Shown here piece after piece: positions 8,889 through 17,479 of a stretch of DNA of 64,000 nt. Position numbers and translations under genes: made by a program. Numbering within the stretch: the first letter of the stretch is position 1; each line of letters begins with the position of its first letter. The stretch spans positions 104,451 to 168,450 of the forward strand of contig JADGRQ010000007.1 of NCBI GenBank assembly GCA_017880775.1, in the 5' to 3' direction. The DNA comes from Burkholderiales bacterium (GTDB lineage: Bacteria; Pseudomonadota; Gammaproteobacteria; Burkholderiales; SG8-39). The notes under the pieces are model-generated. The model ran no database searches. It saw only the letters and a list, made by a program, of their open reading frames with translations, and had not been told where the DNA came from.

Positions 8889-10361
8889 CTACCCGATCAG
8901 GCGTGCCGCCTGGCGGTACCAGTCGGCGAGATACGGCGGCGTCCACAGCCCGAGCATCAGCACGATCGCCAGATGGCTGAAGACCGGAACCAGCGCGGGC
9001 TGGTGCGGCAGCCGGATCAAATTGCTGTCGCCGAAAACCATCGGCTGCACCTTGCCGAACACGGCCGCGAACGCGACACCCAGGGAAAGCAGCAAAATCG
9101 GAGCCGCCCAGGGTTGCAGCGCAATCGCCTGCGTGAGGATCAGGAACTCGCTCGCGAACACGCCGAAGGGCGGCATGCCGAGAATCGCCACCGTGCCCAG
9201 CATCAGCCCCCATCCGACGGTAGGGTTGGAGCGGATCAGCCCGCGGATGTCGTCCATGATCTGGGTGCCGGCCTTCTGCGACGCATGGCCCACGGCAAAG
9301 AAGATCGCACTCTTGGTGAGCGAGTGCACCGTCATGTGCAGCAGCCCCGCGAAACTCGCCACCGGCCCGCCCATGCCGAAAGCGAAGGTGATCAGGCCCA
9401 TGTGCTCGACCGACGAGTAGGCGAACATGCGCTTCACGTCGCGCTGGCGGGAGAGAAAGAACGCGGCTACCACCACCGACAGCAGCCCGAAGCCCATCAG
9501 CAGGCGGCTGGCGAACGCAGCCCGCTCGCCCGGCGCGCCCGAAACCAGAGCGCCGTCGGTCAGCACCTTGCAGCGCACCAGCGCGTACAGCGCGACATTG
9601 AGCAGCAGGCCGGACAGGACGGCCGACACCGGCGTCGGGCCCTCGGCATGCGCATCGGGAAGCCAGTTGTGCAGCGGCACCAGCCCGACCTTGGTGCCGT
9701 AGCCCACCAGCAGGAACACGAAGGCGATCGACATCACGGTAGGCTCGAGGCTCGCCTTCACGCCGTCGAGATGGGTCCAGAGCAGCGCGCCCGTGCCGGA
9801 CCCGAGGACTTTCTCCGCGGCGAAATAGACCAGCATGGTGCCGAACAGCGCCTGCGCGATGCCCACGCCGCACAGGATGAAATATTTCCACGCCGCCTCC
9901 AGGCTGGCGTGGGTGCGATACAGCGCGACCAGCAGCACCGTGGTGAGCGTGGCGGCCTCCATCGCCACCCACATGATCCCGAGGTTGTTGGTGGTCAGCA
10001 CCAGCAGCATGGTGAAGGTGAACATCTGGTACATGCTGTGATACAGGCGCAGCCCACCCGCCGCGACGCGGCCGTGATCGCGCTCTATGCGCATGTACGG
10101 CCTCGAAAACATCGCCGTCGTCATTCCCACGAACGCGGTCAACGCGACCAGGAACACATTGAGTGAATCGACGAAGAACTGCTCGTCCAGCACAGTGAGC
10201 GCTCCCCCGGCGATGACGCGCGCGGTGAGCGTGGCAGCGGCGAGGAATGTCAGCATCGAGAACGCCACGTTCAACTCGGCGGCGCGATCGCGGTGCCCGA
10301 CCAGCGCGAGCACCGCTGCACCCGCGAGCGGACTGCCGAGCAGGGCGAGCATCTCCAGCAC
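8889..10361 (-). CDS. hyfF: Hydrogenase-4 subunit F-like antiporter subunit (HyfF/NuoM family)
   Basis: About 490 residues and some 14 membrane helices of the NuoL/M/N-MrpA/D ion-translocating family. The Q-pool/antiporter core KVGLVPLHNWLPDAHAEGPT and SAVLSGLLLNVALYALVR are clear, as are the helix MFAYSSVEHMGLITFAFG and the lysine-bearing HSLTKSAIFFAVGH. The GTG at 10361 overlaps the hyfE stop (TAGTG) and has AAGGA at a normal distance; an ATG at 10352 is the alternative but lies too far from that site. The frame stays open for 500 more codons upstream, but that stretch is antisense to nothing useful and off-frame to hyfC and hyfE. Confidence 0.88.
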   Translation of the reverse strand: MLEMLALLGSPLAGAAVLALVGHRDRAAELNVAFSMLTFLAAATLTARVIAGGALTVLDEQFFVDSLNVFLVALTAFVGMTTAMFSRPYMRIERDHGRVAAGGLRLYHSMYQMFTFTMLLVLTTNNLGIMWVAMEAATLTTVLLVALYRTHASLEAAWKYFILCGVGIAQALFGTMLVYFAAEKVLGSGTGALLWTHLDGVKASLEPTVMSIAFVFLLVGYGTKVGLVPLHNWLPDAHAEGPTPVSAVLSGLLLNVALYALVRCKVLTDGALVSGAPGERAAFASRLLMGFGLLSVVVAAFFLSRQRDVKRMFAYSSVEHMGLITFAFGMGGPVASFAGLLHMTVHSLTKSAIFFAVGHASQKAGTQIMDDIRGLIRSNPTVGWGLMLGTVAILGMPPFGVFASEFLILTQAIALQPWAAPILLLSLGVAFAAVFGKVQPMVFGDSNLIRLPHQPALVPVFSHLAIVLMLGLWTPPYLADWYRQAARLIG

Positions 10362-11035
10362 TATTGTTCCTTCAGCTTTTCCAGGTGCCGGGTGTCGAGC
10401 GAATCGAAGCGCTCGCGGATCTGGAAAATGAAGATCCCGAGGATCAGCGCGCCGACCAGCACGTCGAGCGCGACGCCGAACTCGACCACCATCGGGATGC
10501 CGTAGGTGGCGCTGGTGGCAGCGAAGAACAGGCCGTTTTCCATGGCGAGAAAGCCGATCACCTGCGGCACCGCCTTGGAGCGCGTGATCATCATCAGGAA
10601 GGCGAGCAGGATTGCAGCCAGCGCGATGCCGAGCGTCGAGCGCGCCACCGTTCCCGCGAGCAGCGAGATCGGCTGCGCGACGTTGAAGGCGAGAATTACC
10701 AGCACGATGCCGATCAGCATCGTGGTCGGGATGTTGAACAACGTCTCTACGTCCCATTTGACATTGAGCCTGCGGATCAGCCAATGCAGGATCAGCGGCA
10801 AAACCACCACCTTGAGTACGAGCGTGATTCCGGCCGACACGAACAGGTGGTGCTGTCCGCTGACGAGACCCACCAGCGCGGCGGAGGCGGCAAGCACCAG
10901 GCCCTGTGCGGCGAACAAATTGATCAGCAACTGGATGCGGCGTTGCGCGAGCATGGCGAAGGCGAGCAGGAGCAAAAGCGCCGCGAGCAGGTTGATTACT
11001 TGAGGCGCGTAGTGCATGAGCGTGGCCATCGACAT
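10361..11035 (-). CDS. hyfE: Hydrogenase-4 subunit E-like membrane protein (HyfE)
   Basis: 224 residues and six to seven hydrophobic helices. The N-terminal half resembles a NuoK-type module (LINLFAAQGLVLAASAAL) and ends with IPMVVEFGVALDVLVGALILGIFIFQIRERFDSL, characteristic of HyfE. It is a membrane-arm component of the complex. It starts three bases after the hyfC-like stop and its own stop overlaps the hyfF start by one base, so translation is probably coupled. Confidence 0.87.
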   Translation of the reverse strand: MSMATLMHYAPQVINLLAALLLLLAFAMLAQRRIQLLINLFAAQGLVLAASAALVGLVSGQHHLFVSAGITLVLKVVVLPLILHWLIRRLNVKWDVETLFNIPTTMLIGIVLVILAFNVAQPISLLAGTVARSTLGIALAAILLAFLMMITRSKAVPQVIGFLAMENGLFFAATSATYGIPMVVEFGVALDVLVGALILGIFIFQIRERFDSLDTRHLEKLKEQ

Positions 11036-11038
11036 GCC

Positions 11039-11989
11039 TCAGCCCTCGAGCAGCACGTGCACCAGCATCGCCAGCACCGCGAGCAGGAAGGCGGTGCCGA
11101 GGAACTCGGGCGCGCGGAAAATGCGCAGCTTGGCGCTCACCGTTTCGATCAGCGACAGCCCGGCGCCGCCGATCGCAAGCTTGACGAACAGTCCCGGCAG
11201 CGCAAGCACGATCCCCAGCCAGTCGCCGCCCTCCGCCACGCCCCACGGAAAGAACAGCGCCAGCCCCATGCAGGAGTAGACAAACAGCTTCAGGCTTGCG
11301 GCCCACTCGATCATCGCCAGGTGCCGGCCGGAATACTCCAGCACCATCGCCTCGTGGATCATGGTGAGTTCGAGGTGAGTCGATGGGTTGTCCACCGGGA
11401 TGCGTGCGTTCTCGGCCAGCGAGACCATGGTGAAGGCAATGCCCGCAAACGCCATCGACGGATAGATCACGAGCTCGCGGTGCGCGAGCGTCTCGACGAT
11501 CGTCGCGAGCGAGGTCGAGTGCGAGATCAGCGACGCCGTGAACAGCACCATCAGCAGCGCCGGTTCGGCAAGAAAGCCCACCAGCATCTCGCGCCGGGCG
11601 CCGAGCGAGCCGAACGCGGTGCCGACATCCATGCCGGCGAGCGCTATGAACATGCGCGCCAGCGCAAGCAGGCCGACCAGCGCGATCGCGTCCGCGACCG
11701 CATTGAGCGGCAGGTCGGTGCCGAGCGTGGGCACGATCGCAGCGGCTACGCACAGGCAGCCGAAGACGAGATAGGGCGCGGTGCGAAACATCGGCGAGGC
11801 ATTGTGCGCGAGCGCCACCTCCTTCTGAAACAGCTTGGCGAGCATGCGATACGGCTGCAGCAGGCCCGGAGCGCTTCTGTTCTGCAGCCAGGCGCGGCAC
11901 TGGTTCACCCAGCCCGTGAGCAACGGCGCGAGCACCACCGCGAGCGCGAGCTCGGTCAACTGGGCGGCGATGCCCGCGGCGGAGATCAT
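11039..11989 (-). CDS. hyfC: Hydrogenase-4 subunit C-like membrane protein (HyfC/NuoH family)
   Basis: 316 residues, about eight membrane helices, in the family of NuoH and formate hydrogenlyase HycD. Recognisable stretches are GLLQPYRMLAKLFQKE near the N-terminus, and ENARIPVDNPSTHLELTMIHEAM with EYSGRHLAMIEWA in the middle. This matches the quinone-site/interface loop of NuoH and its relatives. This subunit links the hydrophilic module (HyfG/HyfI) to the membrane arm. It lies between hyfB and hyfE on the same strand. Confidence 0.9.
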   Translation of the reverse strand: MISAAGIAAQLTELALAVVLAPLLTGWVNQCRAWLQNRSAPGLLQPYRMLAKLFQKEVALAHNASPMFRTAPYLVFGCLCVAAAIVPTLGTDLPLNAVADAIALVGLLALARMFIALAGMDVGTAFGSLGARREMLVGFLAEPALLMVLFTASLISHSTSLATIVETLAHRELVIYPSMAFAGIAFTMVSLAENARIPVDNPSTHLELTMIHEAMVLEYSGRHLAMIEWAASLKLFVYSCMGLALFFPWGVAEGGDWLGIVLALPGLFVKLAIGGAGLSLIETVSAKLRIFRAPEFLGTAFLLAVLAMLVHVLLEG

Positions 11990-12007
11990 CGGTCCGTCAT
12001 TCCGCGC

Positions 12008-14008
12008 TCATCTCACGAACAGCAGCAGCACCAGCAGGGTGGCAAAGCTGTACATCAGATAGACCGAGATGCGTCCGCGCTGCAGGACGGTCACCAGGGC
12101 CGTGGCTTTGTCGACCGCACGCACCACGGGCAGATAAAGCCAGTGCCACAGCCGGTCGTCGAGCGATTGGCGGTACCGCGGCTTTGCATCGAAGGGCGAC
12201 GGCACCGCCTGGTCGACGCGAAAGAACGGCTCGAACACGACGCTCACCGGCTGGCCGAAACCCTCGGCGGTATCCTGCATGCGCGCATCGAGGTGCGGAA
12301 AACCGCAGCCCCACGCCGCGGTCCGGCGCATGCGGCCGTGGTAGAAGAGCCTTACCGAAAGCCACGCGATCGTCACCAGCAACGCAATCATCAGCAACAC
12401 GGCGAGCGGACTGTAGGCGGCACGCTCGGCGCTGATCGGGGCGAGCATCAGCCAGCCCGCGGCTCCGCCCAGCGCGAGTCCATGACCGGTAAAGGCGCGC
12501 GCGATCGGGTCGATCAACCCGATCGCGGCGACCGGCGCAAGGCCGAGCACGACGCAACCGGCCGCGAGCCACAATAACCCGATGCGCTCCCGGATTCCAG
12601 CATCGTGCGCCTCGGCGAGCTTCGCCTCGCGCGGCTGGCCGAGGAACACCACGCCATAGAATTTGACCATCACATAGCCCGAGAGCGCCGCGGTCAGGGC
12701 GATCATCGCGGCTGCGACCGGCACCAGCATGTTGAGATAGGAATGCGGCAGCCCGGGGGTGAACAGGAACGCCTGCAGCAGCAGCCATTCCGAGACGAAA
12801 CCATTGAGCGGCGGGAGGCCGGCGATCGCGATCGTTCCGACCAGCGCCGTCCATGCCACCCAGGGCATGCGGTGAATCAGCCCGCCCAGCTTGCCGAGGG
12901 ACCGCTCGCGGGTTGCATGCAACACCGAGCCGGTGGCGAGGAACAGCAGGCTCTTGAAGAAGGCGTGGTTGAGGCAGTGGTAAAGCGTCGCGGTCAACGC
13001 GAGCGCGGCAAGCGCCCCCATCGAGAAAGCCTTGAACAGTATCGTCAGGCCGAAGCCGGCCATCACCAGCCCGATGTTCTCGATCGAGGAGTAGGCGAGC
13101 AGGCGCTTCATGTCGGTCTGCACCGCCGCGAATACGATGCCGAACAGCGCCGAGACGAGGCCGATCACCAGCGCCACCACGCCCCACCACCACAGCGGCC
13201 AGCCGATCAGGTCGAAGGTGACGCGCAGCAGGCCGTAGATCGCCGTCTTCAGCATCACCGCGCTCATCAACGCCGACACCGGGGAGGGCGCTGCCGGATG
13301 CGCCTCGGGCAGCCAGACGTGCAGCGGCACGATCCCGGCCTTTGCGCCGAAGCCGACCAGCGCCAGCAGGAATGCCGCGGTCGCCCAGAGCGGCGTCGGC
13401 TGCACGGCGCGCATGGTCTCGAAAGTGTAGTTCCCGGTGCCGCTCTGCAGCGCGCCGAAACAAAGCAGGATCGCAATTGCGCCGAGGTGCGCGATCAGCA
13501 GGTAGAGGAAGCCGGCGCGGCGGATTTCGGCGCTGCCGTGATCGCTGGTGACCAGGAAGAACGAGGAAAGCGCCATCGTCTCCCAGACCACCATGAAGAA
13601 GTAGGCGTCGTCCGCAACCAGCACCAGCGCCATGCTGGAGAGGAACACGTGGTAGTAGAGGCATTGCAGGCCCGGCGGCGTGCCTTCGCCGCGGCGGAAG
13701 TAACCGGCCGCAAACACCGACACCCCCGCCGAAACACTGCCGAGCAGCAGCAGGAAAAAACATGAAAGAGCATCGACGCGGGCATGGAAAGGAAGGTCCG
13801 GCAGGCCGAGCGGCAGCACCAGAGAGCTCGGCGGGCTGAATATCGCGGCCAGCGCTGTCGCCGCAATTGCCAGACCGATGATCGCTCCGAGGGGAAAGAG
13901 CACGCGCGTAACCAGCCAGAAGTTGCGCGGCTGAAAGACGCCGACCAGCCCGATCGCAAGCCAGCCAAGCGCGCAGGCGAGGACATCGTGCAGGGGCGAG
14001 GCGAGCAT
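12008..14008 (-). CDS. hyfB: Hydrogenase-4 subunit B-like antiporter subunit (HyfB/NuoL family)
   Basis: 666 residues with about 16 membrane helices. The antiporter-like signatures are KAGIVPLHVWLPEAHPAAPS, ALMSAVMLKTAIYGLLRV and MKRLLAYSSIENIGLVMAGFG. The C-terminal region around FYHGRMRRTAAWGCGFPHLD is typical of HyfB. The ATG at 14008 (MLASPLHDVLAC) was preferred over an upstream TTG at 14071 because it is preceded by GAAGG and has no leftover non-hydrophobic tail. It is the first gene of the six-gene Ehr-like set and begins 20 bp after metG, on the same strand, so read-through from metG is likely. Confidence 0.9.
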   Translation of the reverse strand: MLASPLHDVLACALGWLAIGLVGVFQPRNFWLVTRVLFPLGAIIGLAIAATALAAIFSPPSSLVLPLGLPDLPFHARVDALSCFFLLLLGSVSAGVSVFAAGYFRRGEGTPPGLQCLYYHVFLSSMALVLVADDAYFFMVVWETMALSSFFLVTSDHGSAEIRRAGFLYLLIAHLGAIAILLCFGALQSGTGNYTFETMRAVQPTPLWATAAFLLALVGFGAKAGIVPLHVWLPEAHPAAPSPVSALMSAVMLKTAIYGLLRVTFDLIGWPLWWWGVVALVIGLVSALFGIVFAAVQTDMKRLLAYSSIENIGLVMAGFGLTILFKAFSMGALAALALTATLYHCLNHAFFKSLLFLATGSVLHATRERSLGKLGGLIHRMPWVAWTALVGTIAIAGLPPLNGFVSEWLLLQAFLFTPGLPHSYLNMLVPVAAAMIALTAALSGYVMVKFYGVVFLGQPREAKLAEAHDAGIRERIGLLWLAAGCVVLGLAPVAAIGLIDPIARAFTGHGLALGGAAGWLMLAPISAERAAYSPLAVLLMIALLVTIAWLSVRLFYHGRMRRTAAWGCGFPHLDARMQDTAEGFGQPVSVVFEPFFRVDQAVPSPFDAKPRYRQSLDDRLWHWLYLPVVRAVDKATALVTVLQRGRISVYLMYSFATLLVLLLFVR

Positions 14009-14027
14009 TACGCCTTCGCCAAGATGC

Positions 14028-16097
14028 TCATTTGACGCGCATGCCCGGCAAGGCGCCCGAATCGGGCGCAATCAGGAAAATCCCGGGGCCTTCTCCCGAG
14101 GCTGCCAGGACCATGCCCTCGGAGACGCCGAAGCGCATCCTGCGCGGCGCGAGGTTGGCAACCACCACCGTCAGCCTGCCGTTCAGGCTCTCGGGCGCGT
14201 AGGCGGACTTGACGCCCGCGAACACCGTGCGCGTCTCGCCGCCCAGGTCCAGCGTGAGCTTGACCAGCTTGTCTGCGCCTTCGACTGCTTCGGCGCGCGT
14301 GATTTTCGCCACGCGCAGGTCGATCTTGCTGAAATCGTCGATGGAGATGTGTTCACTCACGGTGCTTTCTTTTTTGGTTTCGTGCTGCTGGTGCTCGGCG
14401 TGGCGCTGGGGGGAGGGGGCCGCGCCTGCCGGCGGTTCGGGGATGTCGAACAGCGCATTGAGTTGCTTTTCGTCGACGCGGGTCATCAAGTGTTCATATT
14501 TTTCAATTTGACGCGGCGCGATCTTCCAATCGTCCCATGCAAACGGCTTATCCTGTCCGAGAAAGAGGCGGGCTTTCTCGGCTGTTGACGGAACGATTGG
14601 CGCCAACCAAACTGTCAGCGCATTGAAAGCGGCAATGCAGTTGGAGCAAGCCGTGAGCAGATCCATACGGACGTATGACGTCTCCTGCTTCTTCGCCAGC
14701 GCCCACGGTTGCTGCGCGTCGAAATACTGATTGACCCGATCGGCAAATGCCATCGCAGTACGTATTGCACGCCCGAACTCCCGAGCCTCAAGGGCTTCGC
14801 GAATATCCCGTTCGGTTTCAAGCGCCCCAAACTCCGCGATCCAAGATGAATCCGGCTTCAATTCACCCCCGAAAAACTTCCGCAAAAAACCGGACGCCCG
14901 ACTCGCGATGTTCACATATTTCCCGATCAGGTCGCTGTTCACCCGCGCCAGAAAATCATCCGGATTGAAATCCACGTCCTCGACGTTCGCGTTCAACTTG
15001 GCCGCGATGTAATAGCGCAGCCACTCCGGATTCATGCCGATGTCGAGGTAGCGCAGCGGATCGATGCCGGTGCCGCGCGACTTGGACATTTTCTCGCCGG
15101 AGACGCCGATGAAGCCGTGCACGTAGACGTGATCCGGCACCCGGTACGGCGGGCCTGCGAAATGCAGCATCGCCGGCCAGAACAGGGTGTGGAAGTAGAT
15201 GATGTCCTTGCCGATGAAGTGAATCTGCTCGGTCGGATCTTCGAGAAGCCGTTCGAAGTCGAGATTGTTCTTGGAGCAGTAGGCCTTGAGGCTGGCGAGA
15301 TACCCGATCGGCGCGTCCAGCCAGACATAGAGGTACTTGCCGGGCGCATCGGGAATCGGAATGCCGAAGTACGGCGCGTCGCGCGAAATGTCCCAATCGG
15401 CGAGCGCCTTGTCGCCTTCGCCCTCGAGCCACTCCTTTGCCTTGTTGACGACCTGCGGCTGCAGCCGCCCCGGCTTCTCCAGCCATTCCTTCAGGAAGTC
15501 CTTGCACTTCGGGTCGGAGAGCCTGAAGAAGTAGTGATCGGAAGTCTTGAGCACCGGCTTTGCGCCGGAGAGCGTCGAGTACGCGTTTTTAAGGTCCGTC
15601 GGCGAATAGACCGAGCTGCAGTTCTCGCAGGCGTCCCCGTACTGGTCTTTCGCGCCGCAGTTCGGGCATTCGCCCTTGATGTACCGGTCGGCGAGGAACA
15701 TCCCTTTCACCGGATCATAGAACTGCTCGATCGTCTTCGAATAGATGAATCCGCCGGCTTTCAGCCGGCGGTAGATGTCCTGCGAGAGTTGTGTGTTCTC
15801 GTCCGAGTGCGTCGAGTGCCAATGATCAAACTGGATATGAAATCCCTTCAGGTATCTGGGCCTTTCGTCGGCGATTCGCTTGATCAACTGCTCCGGCGTG
15901 ATGCCCTCGGCTTCCGCCTTGAGCATGATCGGCGCGCCGTGCGCGTCGTCCGCGCCGACAAAATGCACTTCGTTGCCCTGCATGCGCTGAAAACGCACCC
16001 AGATATCGGCCTGGATGTATTCCATGATGTGGCCGATGTGAAACGAGCCGTTGGCGTACGGCAGGGCCGTGGTGACGAAGAGCCTGCGCTGGGGCAT
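14028..16097 (-). CDS. metG: Methionyl-tRNA synthetase
   Basis: Class I aminoacyl-tRNA synthetase of about 689 residues. The ATP-site motif is HIGH in [12 protein letters not shown], and the KMSKS loop is [11 protein letters not shown]. The Zn knuckle is [17 protein letters not shown]. The C-terminal part (last ~110 residues) is a separate tRNA-binding OB-fold domain introduced by a low-complexity linker near [16 protein letters not shown]. The ATG at 16097 ([17 protein letters not shown]) is preferred; an ATG at 16118 would add seven residues. It is divergent from apbC. Codon choice in the 3' third (roughly 14,400-14,990) is visibly less GC-rich than the flanks. Confidence 0.97.
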   Translation of the reverse strand: MPQRRLFVTTALPYANGSFHIGHIMEYIQADIWVRFQRMQGNEVHFVGADDAHGAPIMLKAEAEGITPEQLIKRIADERPRYLKGFHIQFDHWHSTHSDENTQLSQDIYRRLKAGGFIYSKTIEQFYDPVKGMFLADRYIKGECPNCGAKDQYGDACENCSSVYSPTDLKNAYSTLSGAKPVLKTSDHYFFRLSDPKCKDFLKEWLEKPGRLQPQVVNKAKEWLEGEGDKALADWDISRDAPYFGIPIPDAPGKYLYVWLDAPIGYLASLKAYCSKNNLDFERLLEDPTEQIHFIGKDIIYFHTLFWPAMLHFAGPPYRVPDHVYVHGFIGVSGEKMSKSRGTGIDPLRYLDIGMNPEWLRYYIAAKLNANVEDVDFNPDDFLARVNSDLIGKYVNIASRASGFLRKFFGGELKPDSSWIAEFGALETERDIREALEAREFGRAIRTAMAFADRVNQYFDAQQPWALAKKQETSYVRMDLLTACSNCIAAFNALTVWLAPIVPSTAEKARLFLGQDKPFAWDDWKIAPRQIEKYEHLMTRVDEKQLNALFDIPEPPAGAAPSPQRHAEHQQHETKKESTVSEHISIDDFSKIDLRVAKITRAEAVEGADKLVKLTLDLGGETRTVFAGVKSAYAPESLNGRLTVVVANLAPRRMRFGVSEGMVLAASGEGPGIFLIAPDSGALPGMRVK

Positions 16098-16204
16098 GGA
16101 CGGGCGGGAAAGAGACAAATTCTATCAGGGCGCGTAGGGGTATTACGCGCGAAGCCATCTGATTTCTCGTACACTTCACGGCTTCCCGGCATTGCCTCCA
16201 AATC

Positions 16205-17293
16205 ATGTCCATCAGCGAAGCGCAGGTCCACGCCGCACTCAGGGAGATCATCGACCCGAACACCGGGAAGGATTTTCTCGCCACCAAGTCGGTCCGCAAT
16301 CTGAAACTCTCGGGTGCCGACGTGTCGCTCGAAATCGAGCTCGGCTATCCCGGCAAGAGCCAGTTCGAGCCGCTCAGGAAGCAGGTGATCGCCAAGCTGC
16401 GCGCGCTGCCCGACGTCGGCAACGTCTCGGTCGGCGTGACCAGCAAGGTCGTATCGCACGCCGTGCAGCGCGGCGTGAAGCTGATCCCGGGCATCAAGAA
16501 CATCATCGCGGTGGCGTCGGGCAAGGGCGGCGTGGGAAAATCCACCACCGCGGCGAACCTCGCGCTCGCGCTTGCCGCCGAAGGCGCGTCGGTAGGCATG
16601 CTGGATGCCGACATCTATGGGCCTTCGCAGCCGATGATGATGGGCATTTCCGGGCGCCCCGAGTCGAAGGACGGCAAGTCGCTCGAGCCGCTCGAGAACC
16701 ACGGAATACAGGTCATCTCGATCGGCTTTCTGATCGACATCGATACGCCCATGGTCTGGCGCGGCCCGATGGTCACCCAGGCGCTTGAGCAGTTGCTGAA
16801 GGACACCCGCTGGCGCGATGTCGATTACCTCGTGATCGACCTTCCGCCCGGCACCGGGGACATTCAGCTGACGCTCGCCCAGAAGGTGCCGGTCACCGGC
16901 GCGGTGATCGTCACCACGCCTCAGGACATTGCGCTGATCGATGCGAGGAAGGGCCTGAAGATGTTCGAGAAGGTCGGGATCCCGATTCTCGGCGTGGTGG
17001 AGAACATGGCGGTACACATCTGCTCGAAATGCGGCCACGCCGAGCACATCTTCGGCTCCGGCGGCGGCGAAAAGATGTGCAAGGATTACGGCATCGAGTT
17101 CCTCGGCGCGCTGCCGCTCGACATCGCGATCCGCGAGCAGGCCGATTCGGGCAAGCCGACGGTGGTTGCCGACCCTGACGGGCAGGTCGCCGGGATCTAC
17201 AAGTCGATCGCGCGGCGCTGCGCAGTGAAGGTCGCCGAGTCGCAGAAGGACATGACCGCGAAGTTCCCGAATATCGTGGTGCAGAATACCTAG
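16205..17293 (+). CDS. apbC: Iron-sulfur cluster carrier protein ApbC/Mrp
   Basis: P-loop ATPase of 362 residues that carries and delivers [4Fe-4S] clusters to apoproteins. The N-terminal ~90 residues form the MIP18/FSCA domain. The deviant Walker A SGKGGVGKST lies at about residue 104, the switch segment is VIDLPPGTGDIQL, and the cluster-binding pair is CSKC at about 273-276. It is divergent from metG. In related genomes the next gene is often dcd; here only a fragment of dcd follows. Confidence 0.96.
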   Translation: MSISEAQVHAALREIIDPNTGKDFLATKSVRNLKLSGADVSLEIELGYPGKSQFEPLRKQVIAKLRALPDVGNVSVGVTSKVVSHAVQRGVKLIPGIKNIIAVASGKGGVGKSTTAANLALALAAEGASVGMLDADIYGPSQPMMMGISGRPESKDGKSLEPLENHGIQVISIGFLIDIDTPMVWRGPMVTQALEQLLKDTRWRDVDYLVIDLPPGTGDIQLTLAQKVPVTGAVIVTTPQDIALIDARKGLKMFEKVGIPILGVVENMAVHICSKCGHAEHIFGSGGGEKMCKDYGIEFLGALPLDIAIREQADSGKPTVVADPDGQVAGIYKSIARRCAVKVAESQKDMTAKFPNIVVQNT

Positions 17294-17296
17294 CCG

Positions 17297-17371
17297 GCCG
17301 ATGACCATCTCCGCATCCCGCGGGGCGTGTTCACCATCTGCCTGGGCAAGCCCACCGATGCCCGCTGCGGC
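17297..17371 (+). pseudogene. dcd: Remnant of dCTP deaminase (dcd), about 25 codons
   Basis: Directly after the apbC stop, and in frame with it, 25 codons read ADDHLRIPRGVFTICLGK followed by PTDARCG. This matches the core of betaproteobacterial Dcd (EYFRIPR-V-LT-CLGKSTYARCG). Neither the N-terminal ~95 nor the C-terminal ~60 residues of Dcd can be found nearby. The reading then runs into a (CGAATA)3 repeat and the Kdo hydroxylase leader. The position after metG/apbC is where dcd sits in many betaproteobacteria, so this looks like a deletion scar and not chance similarity. Confidence 0.7.
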
Positions 17372-17384
17372 GACGCAGCCGCGA

Positions 17385-17402
17385 CGAATACGAATACGAA
17401 TA
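17385..17402. repeat. Three tandem copies of CGAATA
   Basis: A perfect triple hexamer lies between the dcd remnant and the Kdo hydroxylase start. It is short and may simply reflect slippage during decay of the dcd region. Confidence 0.6.
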
Positions 17403-17479
17403 CGACGGCAACGAGCCGAGCTGTCCGCGTCCGCATACCAGCTGGTGATGCGCAGGACGCGTACCGGTGTGCTAAAACA

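Noticed and set aside
10362..11900. A 1003-residue minus-strand protein ending with the HyfF-like domain
   Set aside because: The first ~510 codons are an open but non-protein-like frame over hyfC and hyfE; the HyfF family starts at the GTG at 10361, which has a ribosome site.
10247..12577. Long plus-strand ORF of 776 codons rich in His, Arg, Gln and Asp
   Set aside because: It is the antisense shadow of the Ehr-like membrane genes, typical of high-GC coding DNA; there is no domain and it lies opposite well-recognised genes.
7325..14008. Formate hydrogenlyase / active [NiFe] hydrogenase
   Set aside because: All four Ni-coordinating cysteines are replaced in the large subunit, and no formate dehydrogenase, HyfH or hyp maturation gene is nearby.
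17385..17402. CRISPR-like or VNTR array
   Set aside because: Only three hexamer copies without spacers; too short for a functional array.
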